Assembly: GCF_042408735.1 (NCBI RefSeq)
Contig: NZ_JBHOQV010000208.1
Coordinates: 42,337 to 106,336, forward strand
Length of the DNA: 64,000 nucleotides
Origin: Thermogemmatispora sp042408735
GTDB taxonomy: Bacteria > Chloroflexota > Ktedonobacteria > Ktedonobacterales > Ktedonobacteraceae
Reading direction: 5' to 3'
Shown: positions 50,942 through 60,500 of the stretch, piece by piece
How positions within the stretch are numbered: position 1 is the stretch's first letter
Layout of the letters: each line of letters begins with the position of its first letter
Position numbers and translations under genes: made by a program
The notes under the pieces: model-generated
The model's database searches: none
Told to the model about the DNA's origin: nothing
Seen by the model: the letters and a program-made list of their open reading frames with translations, nothing else

Positions 50942-52042
50942 ATGGTCCACATCCAACACAAGCGTAGCAGCCGTACCACCATCGCCGCCATCAGCGTTGA
51001 GCCGCTCAATATCCCCTTGCTGGAGCCATTCACCATTGCAACCGGCAGCACCAGCGAGGCTCGCAACGTGCTCATCACGATCACGCTGGAAGACGGCAGC
51101 GTCGGCTACGGAGAGGCCGCGCCCTTCCTGCCCAGCCTGGGCGAAGACCAGAACACGGCCCTGGCTGCCGCCCATAGCTGCGCCGCTCTTCTGCAAGGCA
51201 AAGACGCCGCCCAGTGGCGCAGCCTGGCCCGCCTCTTACGCAGCCTCTATTTCAGCCAATCCTCCGTCTGCGCCGGCTTCGAAATGGCCCTTCTTGACGC
51301 CCTGACGCGCTCCTACGGCCTACCTCTTTACGCCTTCTTTGGGGGAGCCGGCAACGCAGTCGAAACCGACATCAGCATCCCCCTGGTCGATCCCGAGCAC
51401 GCTTACGAGCTGGCGCGGGCCGCTGTCGAACGCGGCATTCGCACCATCAAGATCAAGGTCGGCAGCGACATCCGCCAGGACGTCGCGCGCGTCGAGGCCG
51501 TACGCGAGGCCGCGCCCAACGTGGGGCTGACCCTGGACGCCAACCAGGGCTACACCCCCGCCGAGGCCCTTCTCTGTCTGGAAGCCCTTGACGAGCGCGA
51601 CATCCGTCCGCTGCTTCTCGAGCAGCCTGTGCCCAAAGACGACTACGAGGGACTGCGCTACGTCACTCAGCACAGTCGCGTTCCGGTCGCCGCCGACGAG
51701 AGCGCTTACAGTGCAGCCAACGTCGCCCACCTGATCGCTATGGGCGCCGTCAACGTTGTCAACATCAAACTCATGAAAAGCGGCATCGTCGAAGCGCTGG
51801 ACATCGCCGCCGTTTGCCGCGCCACCCATACCCAGCTCATGGTTGGCGCCATGATGGAGTCGCGCCTGGCCATCAGCGCGGCGGCCCACTTTGTGGCCGG
51901 GCTGGGCGGCTTTCGCTTCATCGACCTGGACACCCCGATGTTGCTGGCCGCCGACCCCTTCACCGGTGGCTACGAGCAGCGCGGCGGCCTTTACGACCTC
52001 TCGGGCGTCGAAAGCGGCCTGGGCATCAGCCGGCGCCAGTGA
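50942..52042 (+). CDS. Dipeptide epimerase (L-Ala-D/L-Glu epimerase type)
   Basis: 366 residues, enolase superfamily, muconate-lactonising subgroup. The KxK catalytic pair is in RTIKIKVGSDI, metal ligands are in LTLDANQGY, LLEQPV and AADESAY, and the second lysine is in VNIKLMKSGIVEA. An N-terminal capping domain (NIPLLEPFTIATGSTSEARN) is standard for dipeptide epimerases. They recycle murein-derived L-Ala-D-Glu, which fits the position after murF and ddl. The ATG at 50942 follows a purine-rich GGAGACAGAGAGAG. Confidence 0.9.
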   Translation: MVHIQHKRSSRTTIAAISVEPLNIPLLEPFTIATGSTSEARNVLITITLEDGSVGYGEAAPFLPSLGEDQNTALAAAHSCAALLQGKDAAQWRSLARLLRSLYFSQSSVCAGFEMALLDALTRSYGLPLYAFFGGAGNAVETDISIPLVDPEHAYELARAAVERGIRTIKIKVGSDIRQDVARVEAVREAAPNVGLTLDANQGYTPAEALLCLEALDERDIRPLLLEQPVPKDDYEGLRYVTQHSRVPVAADESAYSAANVAHLIAMGAVNVVNIKLMKSGIVEALDIAAVCRATHTQLMVGAMMESRLAISAAAHFVAGLGGFRFIDLDTPMLLAADPFTGGYEQRGGLYDLSGVESGLGISRRQ

Positions 52043-52137
52043 GCAGGCAAGCCGGGCAGGTCCAGAGACCAGCGAACCAGTGAAGGAGCGGGCGAAAAAG
52101 CCTGAGCCAGGCGGGAGGGAAGCAGCAGGAGGAGACG

Positions 52138-54042
52138 CTAGCGATAGGAGGAAGCCTGTAGATTGAAGAGTTCGGCGTAGCGTCCCCTAAGCGCCATCAG
52201 CTCCTCATGGCTGCCCTGCTCAACCACCTGGCCCCGCTCCAGGACCAGAATGTGGTCAGCCACACGTACCGTCGAGAAGCGGTGCGAGATAAAGATGGCG
52301 ATGCGCCCGCGCGTCAATTCGCGCATGCGTGCGAACAGCTCGTGCTCGGCCTGGGCATCGAGGGCCGAGGTCGGCTCGTCGAGAATGAGGATCTGGGCAT
52401 CGCGCATGAAGCCACGGGCCAGGGCCATCTTTTGCCACTCGCCGCCCGAGAGGTGATGGCCCTCCTCAAACCAGCGCCCGAGCATGGTTTCATAGCCCTG
52501 GGGCAGGCGCGCGATCACCTCATCGGCCCCACTCTTCTGAGCCGCTGTTGTGATGCGGGTCCGATCCTCTATAAAGTCGACCTGACCAACGCCGATGTTT
52601 TCCCGGGCCAGTAGCTGGTACTGCACGAAATCCTGAAAAATGATGCCGATCTCGCGACGCAGCTCATCGGGATCATACTCGCGGATATCGTGACCATTGA
52701 CCAGAATCTGACCCTCCTGGGGATCATAGAGGCGCGCCAGCAACTTGACGAGCGTGGTCTTGCCGGCCCCGTTGCGGCCCACAATGGCCAGGGTCTGACC
52801 AGCCTCCAGCTTAAAACTGACGTTGCGCAGAGCCGGCTCCCGTCGCCCCTCATAGCAGAAAGTCACGTTGCGGAACTCGATCCCGCCTGTAAAGGGACGC
52901 TCGAGCGGCACAGGATTGGCAGGGCGCGGCATCTCCGGACGCAGAGCCAGCACCTCAAAGAGGGTGCTCAAATACAAATTATGCTCATACATCGATGAGA
53001 AGCCGCTCAGAATGTTTTGAAAGTTATTCTGCACCGAGTTAGCGGCCTGGGTATAGAGCGTCAGGTCGCCGATGGAGACGCGCCCATAGATGGCCTGGAT
53101 GGCCACATAGAGGAAGGTGCCGCTGCTCACCAGCGTTGTCAGTGTCCCCCAGGCGAAGCCCGCCAGATAGCGCCGCACCACCAGTCGGCGCTCCTCACTG
53201 AGGAAGCGCTCGGCGAAGTGCTTAAAGCGCTCGATAAAGAAGGGTCCCAGATTGAAAATCTTGATCTCCTTCTGATAGGAATCGGTGGTCAGCAGATTGA
53301 CCAGATAGGCCTGCATGCGGCGATCTTGAGACTGGCGCCTTCTGAGTTGGAAGCCGCGCCAGCCATAGCGCGCATCGGCGATAAAGGCAGGGAGGGGCGC
53401 GACGAGAGAGATGACGGCCAGCCACCACTCCAGCCGAACCAGCAGGACAATCATTGAGCCGAAGGTCAGGGCATTGCGCAGCAGGCTAAAGGTGCCAGCG
53501 ATCATCATCACTGGGCGCAGCATCGCCTCTTGCTGCACCTGCTGCAGCTTATCGTAGAACTCCGAGCGCTCGAAGAAGGCCATGTCGAGGGTATGGGCAT
53601 GGGCAATAAGGAGATATTGTACGCGGCTGGACGTCTCATCCTGCAGGATCTGCTGAAAAGTATTGCTCAGGGTACTCAGGAGGCTCATTAAGAGGTTGAG
53701 CAGCAGTTGCAGGCCGGCGAGGATAGCGATCAGGCGCAGATAGTAGGCGGCACGCGCGCTCTCGCGGATGGCCATAACCACGGCATCCAGCAAGAGCTTA
53801 TTGAGATAGATCGTCGAGGCCGGCACGAAGGCCAGCAACAGGGTAGTCAGAGCCAGGCCCAGAGTCAGCCAGGGATTGGTCTCCCAGACCAGGCGCAGAG
53901 AGCGTGCCAGGCCGGCCAGGGCCCCTGGCACGCTCCTCACAAAGCGGACGAGACGCTCTCGCCAGGAGAGGGCCTCATCGTCTTCGCTCTGCTGCCTGAA
54001 GGGTGAAGGTCTGCGCATCATGTGCGGCGTATGATAGAGCAT
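52138..54042 (-). CDS. ABC exporter, fused permease and ATPase
   Basis: 634 residues. A six-span type I exporter membrane domain (about 50-350) is followed by the ATPase: Walker A IVGRNGAGKTTLVKLL, Q-loop IGIIFQDFVQYQLLARENIG, signature LSGGEWQKMALARG, Walker B ILILDEPTSALD and H-loop IFISHRFSTVRVADHI. It presumably works as a homodimer exporting lipids, peptides or a metabolite. The ATG is six bases after the stop of the GMC oxidoreductase gene, so the pair is an operon; the exported compound may relate to that enzyme, which is inference. Confidence 0.93.
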   Translation of the reverse strand: MLYHTPHMMRRPSPFRQQSEDDEALSWRERLVRFVRSVPGALAGLARSLRLVWETNPWLTLGLALTTLLLAFVPASTIYLNKLLLDAVVMAIRESARAAYYLRLIAILAGLQLLLNLLMSLLSTLSNTFQQILQDETSSRVQYLLIAHAHTLDMAFFERSEFYDKLQQVQQEAMLRPVMMIAGTFSLLRNALTFGSMIVLLVRLEWWLAVISLVAPLPAFIADARYGWRGFQLRRRQSQDRRMQAYLVNLLTTDSYQKEIKIFNLGPFFIERFKHFAERFLSEERRLVVRRYLAGFAWGTLTTLVSSGTFLYVAIQAIYGRVSIGDLTLYTQAANSVQNNFQNILSGFSSMYEHNLYLSTLFEVLALRPEMPRPANPVPLERPFTGGIEFRNVTFCYEGRREPALRNVSFKLEAGQTLAIVGRNGAGKTTLVKLLARLYDPQEGQILVNGHDIREYDPDELRREIGIIFQDFVQYQLLARENIGVGQVDFIEDRTRITTAAQKSGADEVIARLPQGYETMLGRWFEEGHHLSGGEWQKMALARGFMRDAQILILDEPTSALDAQAEHELFARMRELTRGRIAIFISHRFSTVRVADHILVLERGQVVEQGSHEELMALRGRYAELFNLQASSYR

Positions 54043-54048
54043 TTTCCC

Positions 54049-56109
54049 CTATAGCGTCGATTTGATGTATTGCGCTGCCCGGTGGGCCAGCGCCATGATC
54101 GAGAGCATCGGGTTGACGCCGGAGGGCGAGGGGAAGACGCTACCATCGCAGACAAAGAGGCCACGCACACCATGTACCTCGTGGTTGCCATCGACGACCG
54201 CTTGCCGGGGGTCATTGCCCATACGGCAGGTTCCCATCTGGTGGGCCGTAAAGACCATGAGGCGATTGGGAGCCAGGCCGTGGCGTTCAAGCTGGCGCTC
54301 AAAGTTACGGAACTGCCGTTCATCGAGAGCGCCATCTTCGGCACGATCAAGGCGCGTGCGCCGCGTATGCAGCGAGAGCACAGAGCGCGCTCCGGCGGCA
54401 AAATGCACGCGCGCCGCCTGCCCTATGCCATGAAGCAGATGGCGACGATCGTAGACTGAAACCACGTAATCGATGACAGGCTCCCCATCCCTGGCCAGCG
54501 AGACACGGCCCTCGCCTCGATCGCGCGTCAGCACGATGAAGGCCGCGACATAGGGAGCCTGCAGCAGCTCGCGGCGGTAGTCGCGCGCCGACCACCAGGG
54601 CATGGCCACGCCAAGCATGCCCGGATGAACAGGGGCAGTCTCTAGCTTGTAGCCGTAGGTGCCATCCAGATGACCGAACTGGTTGCTGTAGGCCGACTGC
54701 AGCACCCCTTTCCAGGGGTAAATCTTGTCTGGATAGAGGCCGGCGACGACCGCTGTCGGGTGCAGATAGAGGTGGCGCCCAATATGCGGGTTGCTCAGGC
54801 CGGAACGCAGCAAGATGGCCGGAGAATGAATGGCGCCCGCTGCCACAATGACGGCACGCGCCCGCACAGTCAGACGGCTCAGACGCCCACTCTGGGGATC
54901 ACGCACGCTGGCCAGGACACCGACGGCCCGTCCCTGCTCGATCAGGACACGCTCAGCGCTGCAGTTGACGATGATGCGCGCGCCCGCCTCAAAGGCGTCC
55001 TGCAAATAGGTCTTGAGCGTCGATTGCTTGCAGCCGTAACGGCAGCCGAAGCAACAGGTACCGCAGCGCTGATTACAGCCAACGGCATTGCGCCGCAGGA
55101 CGCCAGCATGGTAGCCGAGGGCCGTACAGCCATCGGCCAGCACCTGATTCTGCCGGTTGTGAGCGCTGTTCTCCAGATTGACGCTGATGCGCTCCTCAAC
55201 GGCGGCGAAGCTAGCCTGCAGGCCCTGGCCCGTCAGTTCACTGACTCCCGATCGCTTTGCCCACTCGTCCAGGATGTCCTCCGGCGTTCTGAAGGAGGTC
55301 ATCCAGTTGACGACCGTCCCTCCACCCAACGTGCTGCCGGCCAGAACGGTGATGCCGAGGTCGCGCGAGGTCAAGAGGCCACGCTGCAGGTAGAGTTCGG
55401 TCATTCCTCGCCCTTCCTCAACCGGAAAGGTCTCTTCATTATAATACCCCCCTTTTTCAAGGACCACCACGCTCTTGCCAGCGCGGGCCAGCTCGCCAGC
55501 GACAACGCCCCCGCCGGCTCCGGAACCGATGACCACGGCGTCGGCCTCGAGCACGGTGTCGCCCTCGACAGGAAAGGGTTGGAGCGGACGCACCAGACTG
55601 GCCGGCGGGTCCTGCGGCGGCGCGTAGTCCAGAACTTCCCAGTTGGGATTGCGACCTCGCTCGTCGAGAGCCGCAAAGAAGATGAAGCCAGCCAGACGTT
55701 TCATGGCCTGGAAGCCCTGACGTAGCAGGCCCAGCGGACTGTTGGCCAGAGCCAGTAGATAGCGCTCGCGCAGTTCTTGGGGTAGACGTGCAAATGGCTG
55801 CGGCCTGCCAACCAGGACCAGGGAGGTCAGCGGACTGCGGAGCAGGGCGAGTAGCTGGCGAATCTGCCCTTTGCGCTCTTCGCTCTCCAGGGCCAGCATC
55901 TCGGCCATCCGCTGGGCAACCTGCAGGTCGGCAGCTCGCCGGCGATAATAGGCGGCTTCCTCGGCGCTCACCCCCGGCGGTGGCTCCAGCGAGGGAAGCA
56001 GGGTGTCACAAACGACTTCGAGGATGGCAAACTCGCCAGGCGAGAGCCACGTCGCTCCCTGACTCTGACGCTGCAAGATGGGCGATAGCACTGTGGAGGA
56101 GATGGTCAT
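54049..56109 (-). CDS. GMC-family FAD oxidoreductase with cysteine-rich insert
   Basis: 686 residues. About 180 N-terminal residues resemble a gluconate-dehydrogenase-subunit-3/long-chain-alcohol-oxidase lead domain (FAILEVVCDTLLPSLEPPPG). The FAD motif is DAVVIGSGAGGGVVAGELAR with LAGSTLGGGTVVNWMTSFR. A cluster CNQRCGTCCFGCRYGCK puts six Cys in 16 residues before QSTLKTYLQDAFEAGARI. The C-terminal HQMGTCRMGNDPRQAVVDGN and GVNPMLSIMALAHRAA carry the catalytic His/Asn. It is likely an alcohol or sterol oxidase; electron acceptor unknown. The ATG at 56109 has AAGGAGGT upstream. It forms an operon with the ABC exporter. Confidence 0.9.
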   Translation of the reverse strand: MTISSTVLSPILQRQSQGATWLSPGEFAILEVVCDTLLPSLEPPPGVSAEEAAYYRRRAADLQVAQRMAEMLALESEERKGQIRQLLALLRSPLTSLVLVGRPQPFARLPQELRERYLLALANSPLGLLRQGFQAMKRLAGFIFFAALDERGRNPNWEVLDYAPPQDPPASLVRPLQPFPVEGDTVLEADAVVIGSGAGGGVVAGELARAGKSVVVLEKGGYYNEETFPVEEGRGMTELYLQRGLLTSRDLGITVLAGSTLGGGTVVNWMTSFRTPEDILDEWAKRSGVSELTGQGLQASFAAVEERISVNLENSAHNRQNQVLADGCTALGYHAGVLRRNAVGCNQRCGTCCFGCRYGCKQSTLKTYLQDAFEAGARIIVNCSAERVLIEQGRAVGVLASVRDPQSGRLSRLTVRARAVIVAAGAIHSPAILLRSGLSNPHIGRHLYLHPTAVVAGLYPDKIYPWKGVLQSAYSNQFGHLDGTYGYKLETAPVHPGMLGVAMPWWSARDYRRELLQAPYVAAFIVLTRDRGEGRVSLARDGEPVIDYVVSVYDRRHLLHGIGQAARVHFAAGARSVLSLHTRRTRLDRAEDGALDERQFRNFERQLERHGLAPNRLMVFTAHQMGTCRMGNDPRQAVVDGNHEVHGVRGLFVCDGSVFPSPSGVNPMLSIMALAHRAAQYIKSTL

Positions 56110-56690
56110 TGAGCGTACCTCCTTCTTTCGCTCAATATCAATGATCATGCCAACGTCGCATGATTCTGGGCAAAGCGATGCAGCCACAGTCAAGAGATGA
56201 CATATCTCTATAGTGTAGGTAAGTATAGCATAATCTGACCTGCCCCTCAGGCACCCTTAGACCATCCGAGGCCGCTCCCCAAGGGCCTTCAGCCCCTCCT
56301 GACAAATCTGACTGACAGTCAGTCAAGAAAGCCCGGCGCAGGCGGAGAAACGGGGAGAGGGGTTCTGTCCAGGGCCAGGGCATAGCAGGCAGGCGATCTG
56401 CGAGCGAAGGGGAAGGAGAGGAGTGGCAACCGAAGAGGGGGAGCGCGGAGAGAAGGCTGGAGGCCATGGCTGACGAAGTGGGGCAGGGAAGGAGGGGGCC
56501 GAGGGGGCCAGCTCCCAACTGGCCAGACGGGCCAGGCCGTGAGGTGTGGGCAGGAGCAGATCTGGAAGATCCGGGGAAGGGTCTGGCCAGGGCCAGAGCT
56601 GAGCGCAGCCTCCCGTCCTGGCAACCCTGAGATGGGATGGTGGGGTAGGAAGGTGACGGCCTGGAGTGGCCTGTGGGCAGTTCCAGGCGC
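56110..56690. other. Leader/intergenic region upstream of the GMC gene
   Basis: About 580 bases between minus-strand genes. Near 56215-56235 the minus strand has TATACT and TATAGAG boxes in AT-rich DNA, probably the GMC promoter. A 17-bp palindrome lies at 56309-56325. The rest (56340-56690) contains nothing I can support as a gene. Confidence 0.4.
56309..56325. promoter_or_regulatory. 17-bp perfect palindrome, candidate operator
   Basis: TGACTGAC-A-GTCAGTCA is a perfect 8-bp inverted repeat around one base, about 200 bases upstream of the GMC oxidoreductase start and 80-100 bases above its probable -10. The size and symmetry fit a TetR-family operator, but no TetR gene is present in the window. 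Confidence 0.5.
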
Positions 56691-57269
56691 TCAGCTCTGG
56701 CTGTGCTGCGAGAGGCAGCCATCCTGATGGAAATCGGTTTGAAGGAGGCGCTGCGGCATCAAGCGAAAGAGGCCCGTCCCGATCTGGGCCGCATTCGTTA
56801 GTGTTCGCAGAGCCATCAAGGCCCCGATGCGTGTCTCCTCGCTATAGTCCAGCAGTTCAACCATGTGGTCGAACTCGGCCTGGGTCAGCACCTCATAGGA
56901 GAGATCGGGGCGCACCAACATTGTCAAGTCAAGATCGACGTAGCGTACTCCCGCCGCCTCGATCGTTGGCGGCAGGATAATGGTTGCATAAGTATAGAGC
57001 AGGTCGCAGCCATGATAGAAGGCACTCAACATATACCAGCGCTCTGGCCAGAAGAACTGGAGGCAATGATGACGGAGTGGGCGTGTGCCAGTGGTCCATT
57101 CCATCAGCGTGCCAGCGGGCAGCCAGAGCCGCAGGCAGTCGGCGCTTGGCTCAGGCGGTGGAGGATCGCTGAGCTGCACCTCGGGCGAGAGGCGACAGGC
57201 ACGCCAGGTGCCGCGCGGCACTCCATCATAGCTGCGGCTCTCAACGCGAAAATCCGGTTGCATACGCAT
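56691..57269 (-). CDS. DUF402 domain protein
   Basis: 192 residues. A beta-rich DUF402 (FomD-like) core is visible: LRLWLPAGTLMEWTTGTRPL, FFWPERWYMLSAFYHGCDLL, YVDLDLTMLVRPDLSYEVLT and QAEFDHMVELLDYSEETRIG. The 'YvDLDLt..v.pd....vlD..Ef' string is the family signature, with acidic metal-ligand candidates. FomD is a nucleotide hydrolase in fosfomycin synthesis, but most members are of unknown role. ATG 57269 follows GGGAG; another ATG two codons later is possible. Confidence 0.82.
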   Translation of the reverse strand: MRMQPDFRVESRSYDGVPRGTWRACRLSPEVQLSDPPPPEPSADCLRLWLPAGTLMEWTTGTRPLRHHCLQFFWPERWYMLSAFYHGCDLLYTYATIILPPTIEAAGVRYVDLDLTMLVRPDLSYEVLTQAEFDHMVELLDYSEETRIGALMALRTLTNAAQIGTGLFRLMPQRLLQTDFHQDGCLSQHSQS

Positions 57270-57536
57270 GCTTCTCCCTTCCATCCGCCTCATAGTACGC
57301 AAATCTGGCCGGTTCGTCAAGCTGGGCCGCGTGGCCAGAGCGGGTTGTTCTTTCTTCCGGGACTGCGGCCCTGGGCCTGCTGGTTCGGAGACCGGCGTGG
57401 CTATCTTCTCGCCCACGGATATAGTAGAATACTGCTATAGACTCGCCTTCTGCAATCGTCAGAGTCAGTCCGGCAGAGAGGGGCCTCCTGGGTCAGCAAG
57501 AAAACCGACAGGAGTTGAGAAAAGAGTAGCCAGAAC

Positions 57537-60500
57537 ATGCTGCGCTGTCCGCACTGTCAGACGCAGAATCCACCGCATGCCAAATTTTGCTTTGCCTGCG
57601 GTCTCCGCTTCCTGATCTGTTCATACTGTGGCACGGCCAATCCTCCCGTAGCCCGCTTCTGCATTGAATGTGGGCGCCCTCAAGGGCCGCCAAGAGAGGG
57701 GCAGGAGCCAGCCCCTGGCTGGTCGCCGTCGGCTCCGCTATCCGTGCCTGCTTCCAGCAGCAGCGGAGGGGAAGAAGAGGGAGGATGGTCAGCACCGCTT
57801 CCTCAGCAATTTGGGCCTGGGCCTGTACCAGCGCTGGTCTCTGGGACGACAGCGGCCAGGCTAGCGGCTTTGGGTACGCCCGAAGAGAGGCGGGTGGTGA
57901 CCATTATGTTCGCCGATATTGCCGGCTCCACGCCCCTGGCGGACCACCTGGATCCGGAGGATCTGCGGGCCATCCTGGCCGGCTATTTTAACCTGATGAC
58001 TGAGCAGATCCGGCGCCACGGCGGTACGGTCGAGAAATATATCGGTGACGCCGTCATGGCCGTCTTTGGTCTGCCGCTGGCCCACGAGGATGATCCCGAT
58101 CGGGCCATTCGCGCAGCGCTCGATATGCAGGCCGCGCTGGCCCGTTTCAACCAGGAGCGCCGCCAGCGCGATCCGGAGGCCGTGCCTTTGCAGATGCGCA
58201 TCGGTATCAATACTGGCGAGGTTGCTACACCTGGGCCAGATGGTGGCCTCAGCGGCCGCCGCGATTTTCTGGTCACCGGCGATGCCGTCAACCTGGCCGC
58301 GCGCCTTCAGCAGGTGGCCAGTCCCGACACCATTCTGGTTGGAGAGCGCACTTATCTGGCTACACGCGAGATCTTCCGCTTTCGTCCCCTGGCCCCCCTG
58401 CAGCTGAAGGGGAAGACAGAGCCGATTCGAGCCTGGGTTGTGCTGGGGCTGGTCGAAGAGCAGCCGACCAGTTCGTTGGAGGCGCGAGCCAGACGCGGTC
58501 TTCTGGCTCCCTTGATAGGGCGCTCGCTAGAGCTGACCCTGATGCATGCGACCTATGCGCGCGTCTTGGCCGAACGGCAGCCGCACCTGATTACGCTGCT
58601 CGGCCCTTCGGGTATTGGCAAGTCGCGCCTGGTGCACGAGTTCATCGAGCGCGAGCAGGAGAAAGCGCGCAGTGTCACTGGTGCGGATCAGCCTCCGATG
58701 CCGCTGGTCATGCACGGGCGCTGTCCACCCTACGGCGAGGGCATCACCTACTGGCCGCTGATCGAGATACTGCGGGCCTTGCTCCAGGTTCAATACAACG
58801 AGAGCGATGAGGAGATCCATCGCCGTTTCACCGCCTTCGTCAGCGACGTTTTGGAGCGAGCCGGGCACAAGGAAGACGCCGCAGGTGTGGCTGAGGCAAT
58901 CCTGCTGAGCATCGGGCGCCAACTGGGAGCGGCGGCTACGCTGCCAGGCACGGAGCGTCGCGAGCGGCAGCGCGTGGCCCACGCTCGTACTTTGGAACAG
59001 AGTGGAACGCAGATTACCCTGCTACGCTCCTGGCGTGTCTTCCTCGCCGCTCTGGCCCAGCAGCAGCCGCTCATCCTGGTGATCGACGATCTGCAGTGGG
59101 CCGATGAGGCACTGCTTGACCTGCTGGAGCACCTGATGGAGCGCCTGAGCAACGTTCCGATCCTCTTGCTCTGTCCGGCGCGGCCCGAGTTTCTGGAGCG
59201 GCGCCAGGATTGGGGCGGGGGTCAGCGCAATTTCACGACCATTGTGCTGGAGGCCCTCTCTCCAGAGGAGAGCAGCGAGCTGGTGCGCGCCTTGCTGAAA
59301 AACTCAGAACTGCCAGAAGCTCTCTCTTATACGATCCTCTCCCGCGCCGAGGGGAACCCCTTCTTCGTCGAGGAGTTGATCCGCATGTTCATCGACCAGG
59401 GAATTCTGGTCTATGAGGAGGATAAGGATAGTTGGCGCGTGGCTCGCGAGAAAGAGCATCTCCTTGGTGAACTGGCCAGCCCAGCAGGTCCTCCCGATGA
59501 TGCCTTGCTGGATCTCCACTATACGCTACCTTTGCCTCGTGTTCCGGATACCATTCAGGGGGTCCTGGCGGCCCGCATCGATCTGCTCAGTCCTGTGGAG
59601 AAGCACGTGTTACAAAAGGCGGCGATTATCGGGCGCACTTTCTGGCTCTCGGGCCTGCGGGAGCTAGCTGCCGATTTGGACGAGGAGACGCTTTTACAGA
59701 CGCTGGAGTCGCTGATCACGCGCGACTTCATCTCTGAGTCGGAGCGGCGCGACCGCAGCCCGATTGAGAATGACCGGGTTTTTAGCTTCAAGCATATTCT
59801 GACGCGAGATGTTGTTTATCATACACTTTCACGTACTCACCGCGCTGTGAACCATGCCCGCCTGGCGCGCTGGCTGGAGGAGCAGGTCGCCGGACGAACG
59901 GAGCGCTTTGTCGAGCTGCTGGCCCACCATTACCAACAGGCTGCCGCCAACTGGACGCATAGCCTGCTGGCCGGTTTGGCCGAGGAGCCGGAGCCGGACC
60001 TGTCTCTGCGGGAGCTGCAGCGGCGAGCGACGCTTTATTTGACGAGCGCGGGCGATCAGGCCCTGCGCAGCTACTATACGATTCGCGCTATCCAGGCTTA
60101 TAGCGATGCGCTGGAGTTGTTGAGCGAGAGCGGTGGGGAGCGACAGGCTCTGGCGCGCATGCACGAGAAGCTGGGTGACGCCTTTACGCAGCGTGCCAAT
60201 CTTAAGGAAGCCTGGCAAGCCTACCGCCAGGCCCTGCAATTACTGGAGGCCGAGCCTGCACCTCCTTCCGACGATCTCCTCTATCTTTATGACAGCCTAG
60301 CTGAGCTGGCAACGCGCTGGGGTCCCTGGCATGATGCCCCCCCGGATATGGAGGAGGTCCGTTCGTATATCGACGCTGGGCTGGCTCTGGCTCACGATCA
60401 GGGGGACCGGGCTGTTTTTCTGACCTATCTGGCTCTGTGGCATATGCGCCATCGGGAGGAGAGTCTCGACGATGTCGATGAGCGTGCTCGCCGGGCGGAG

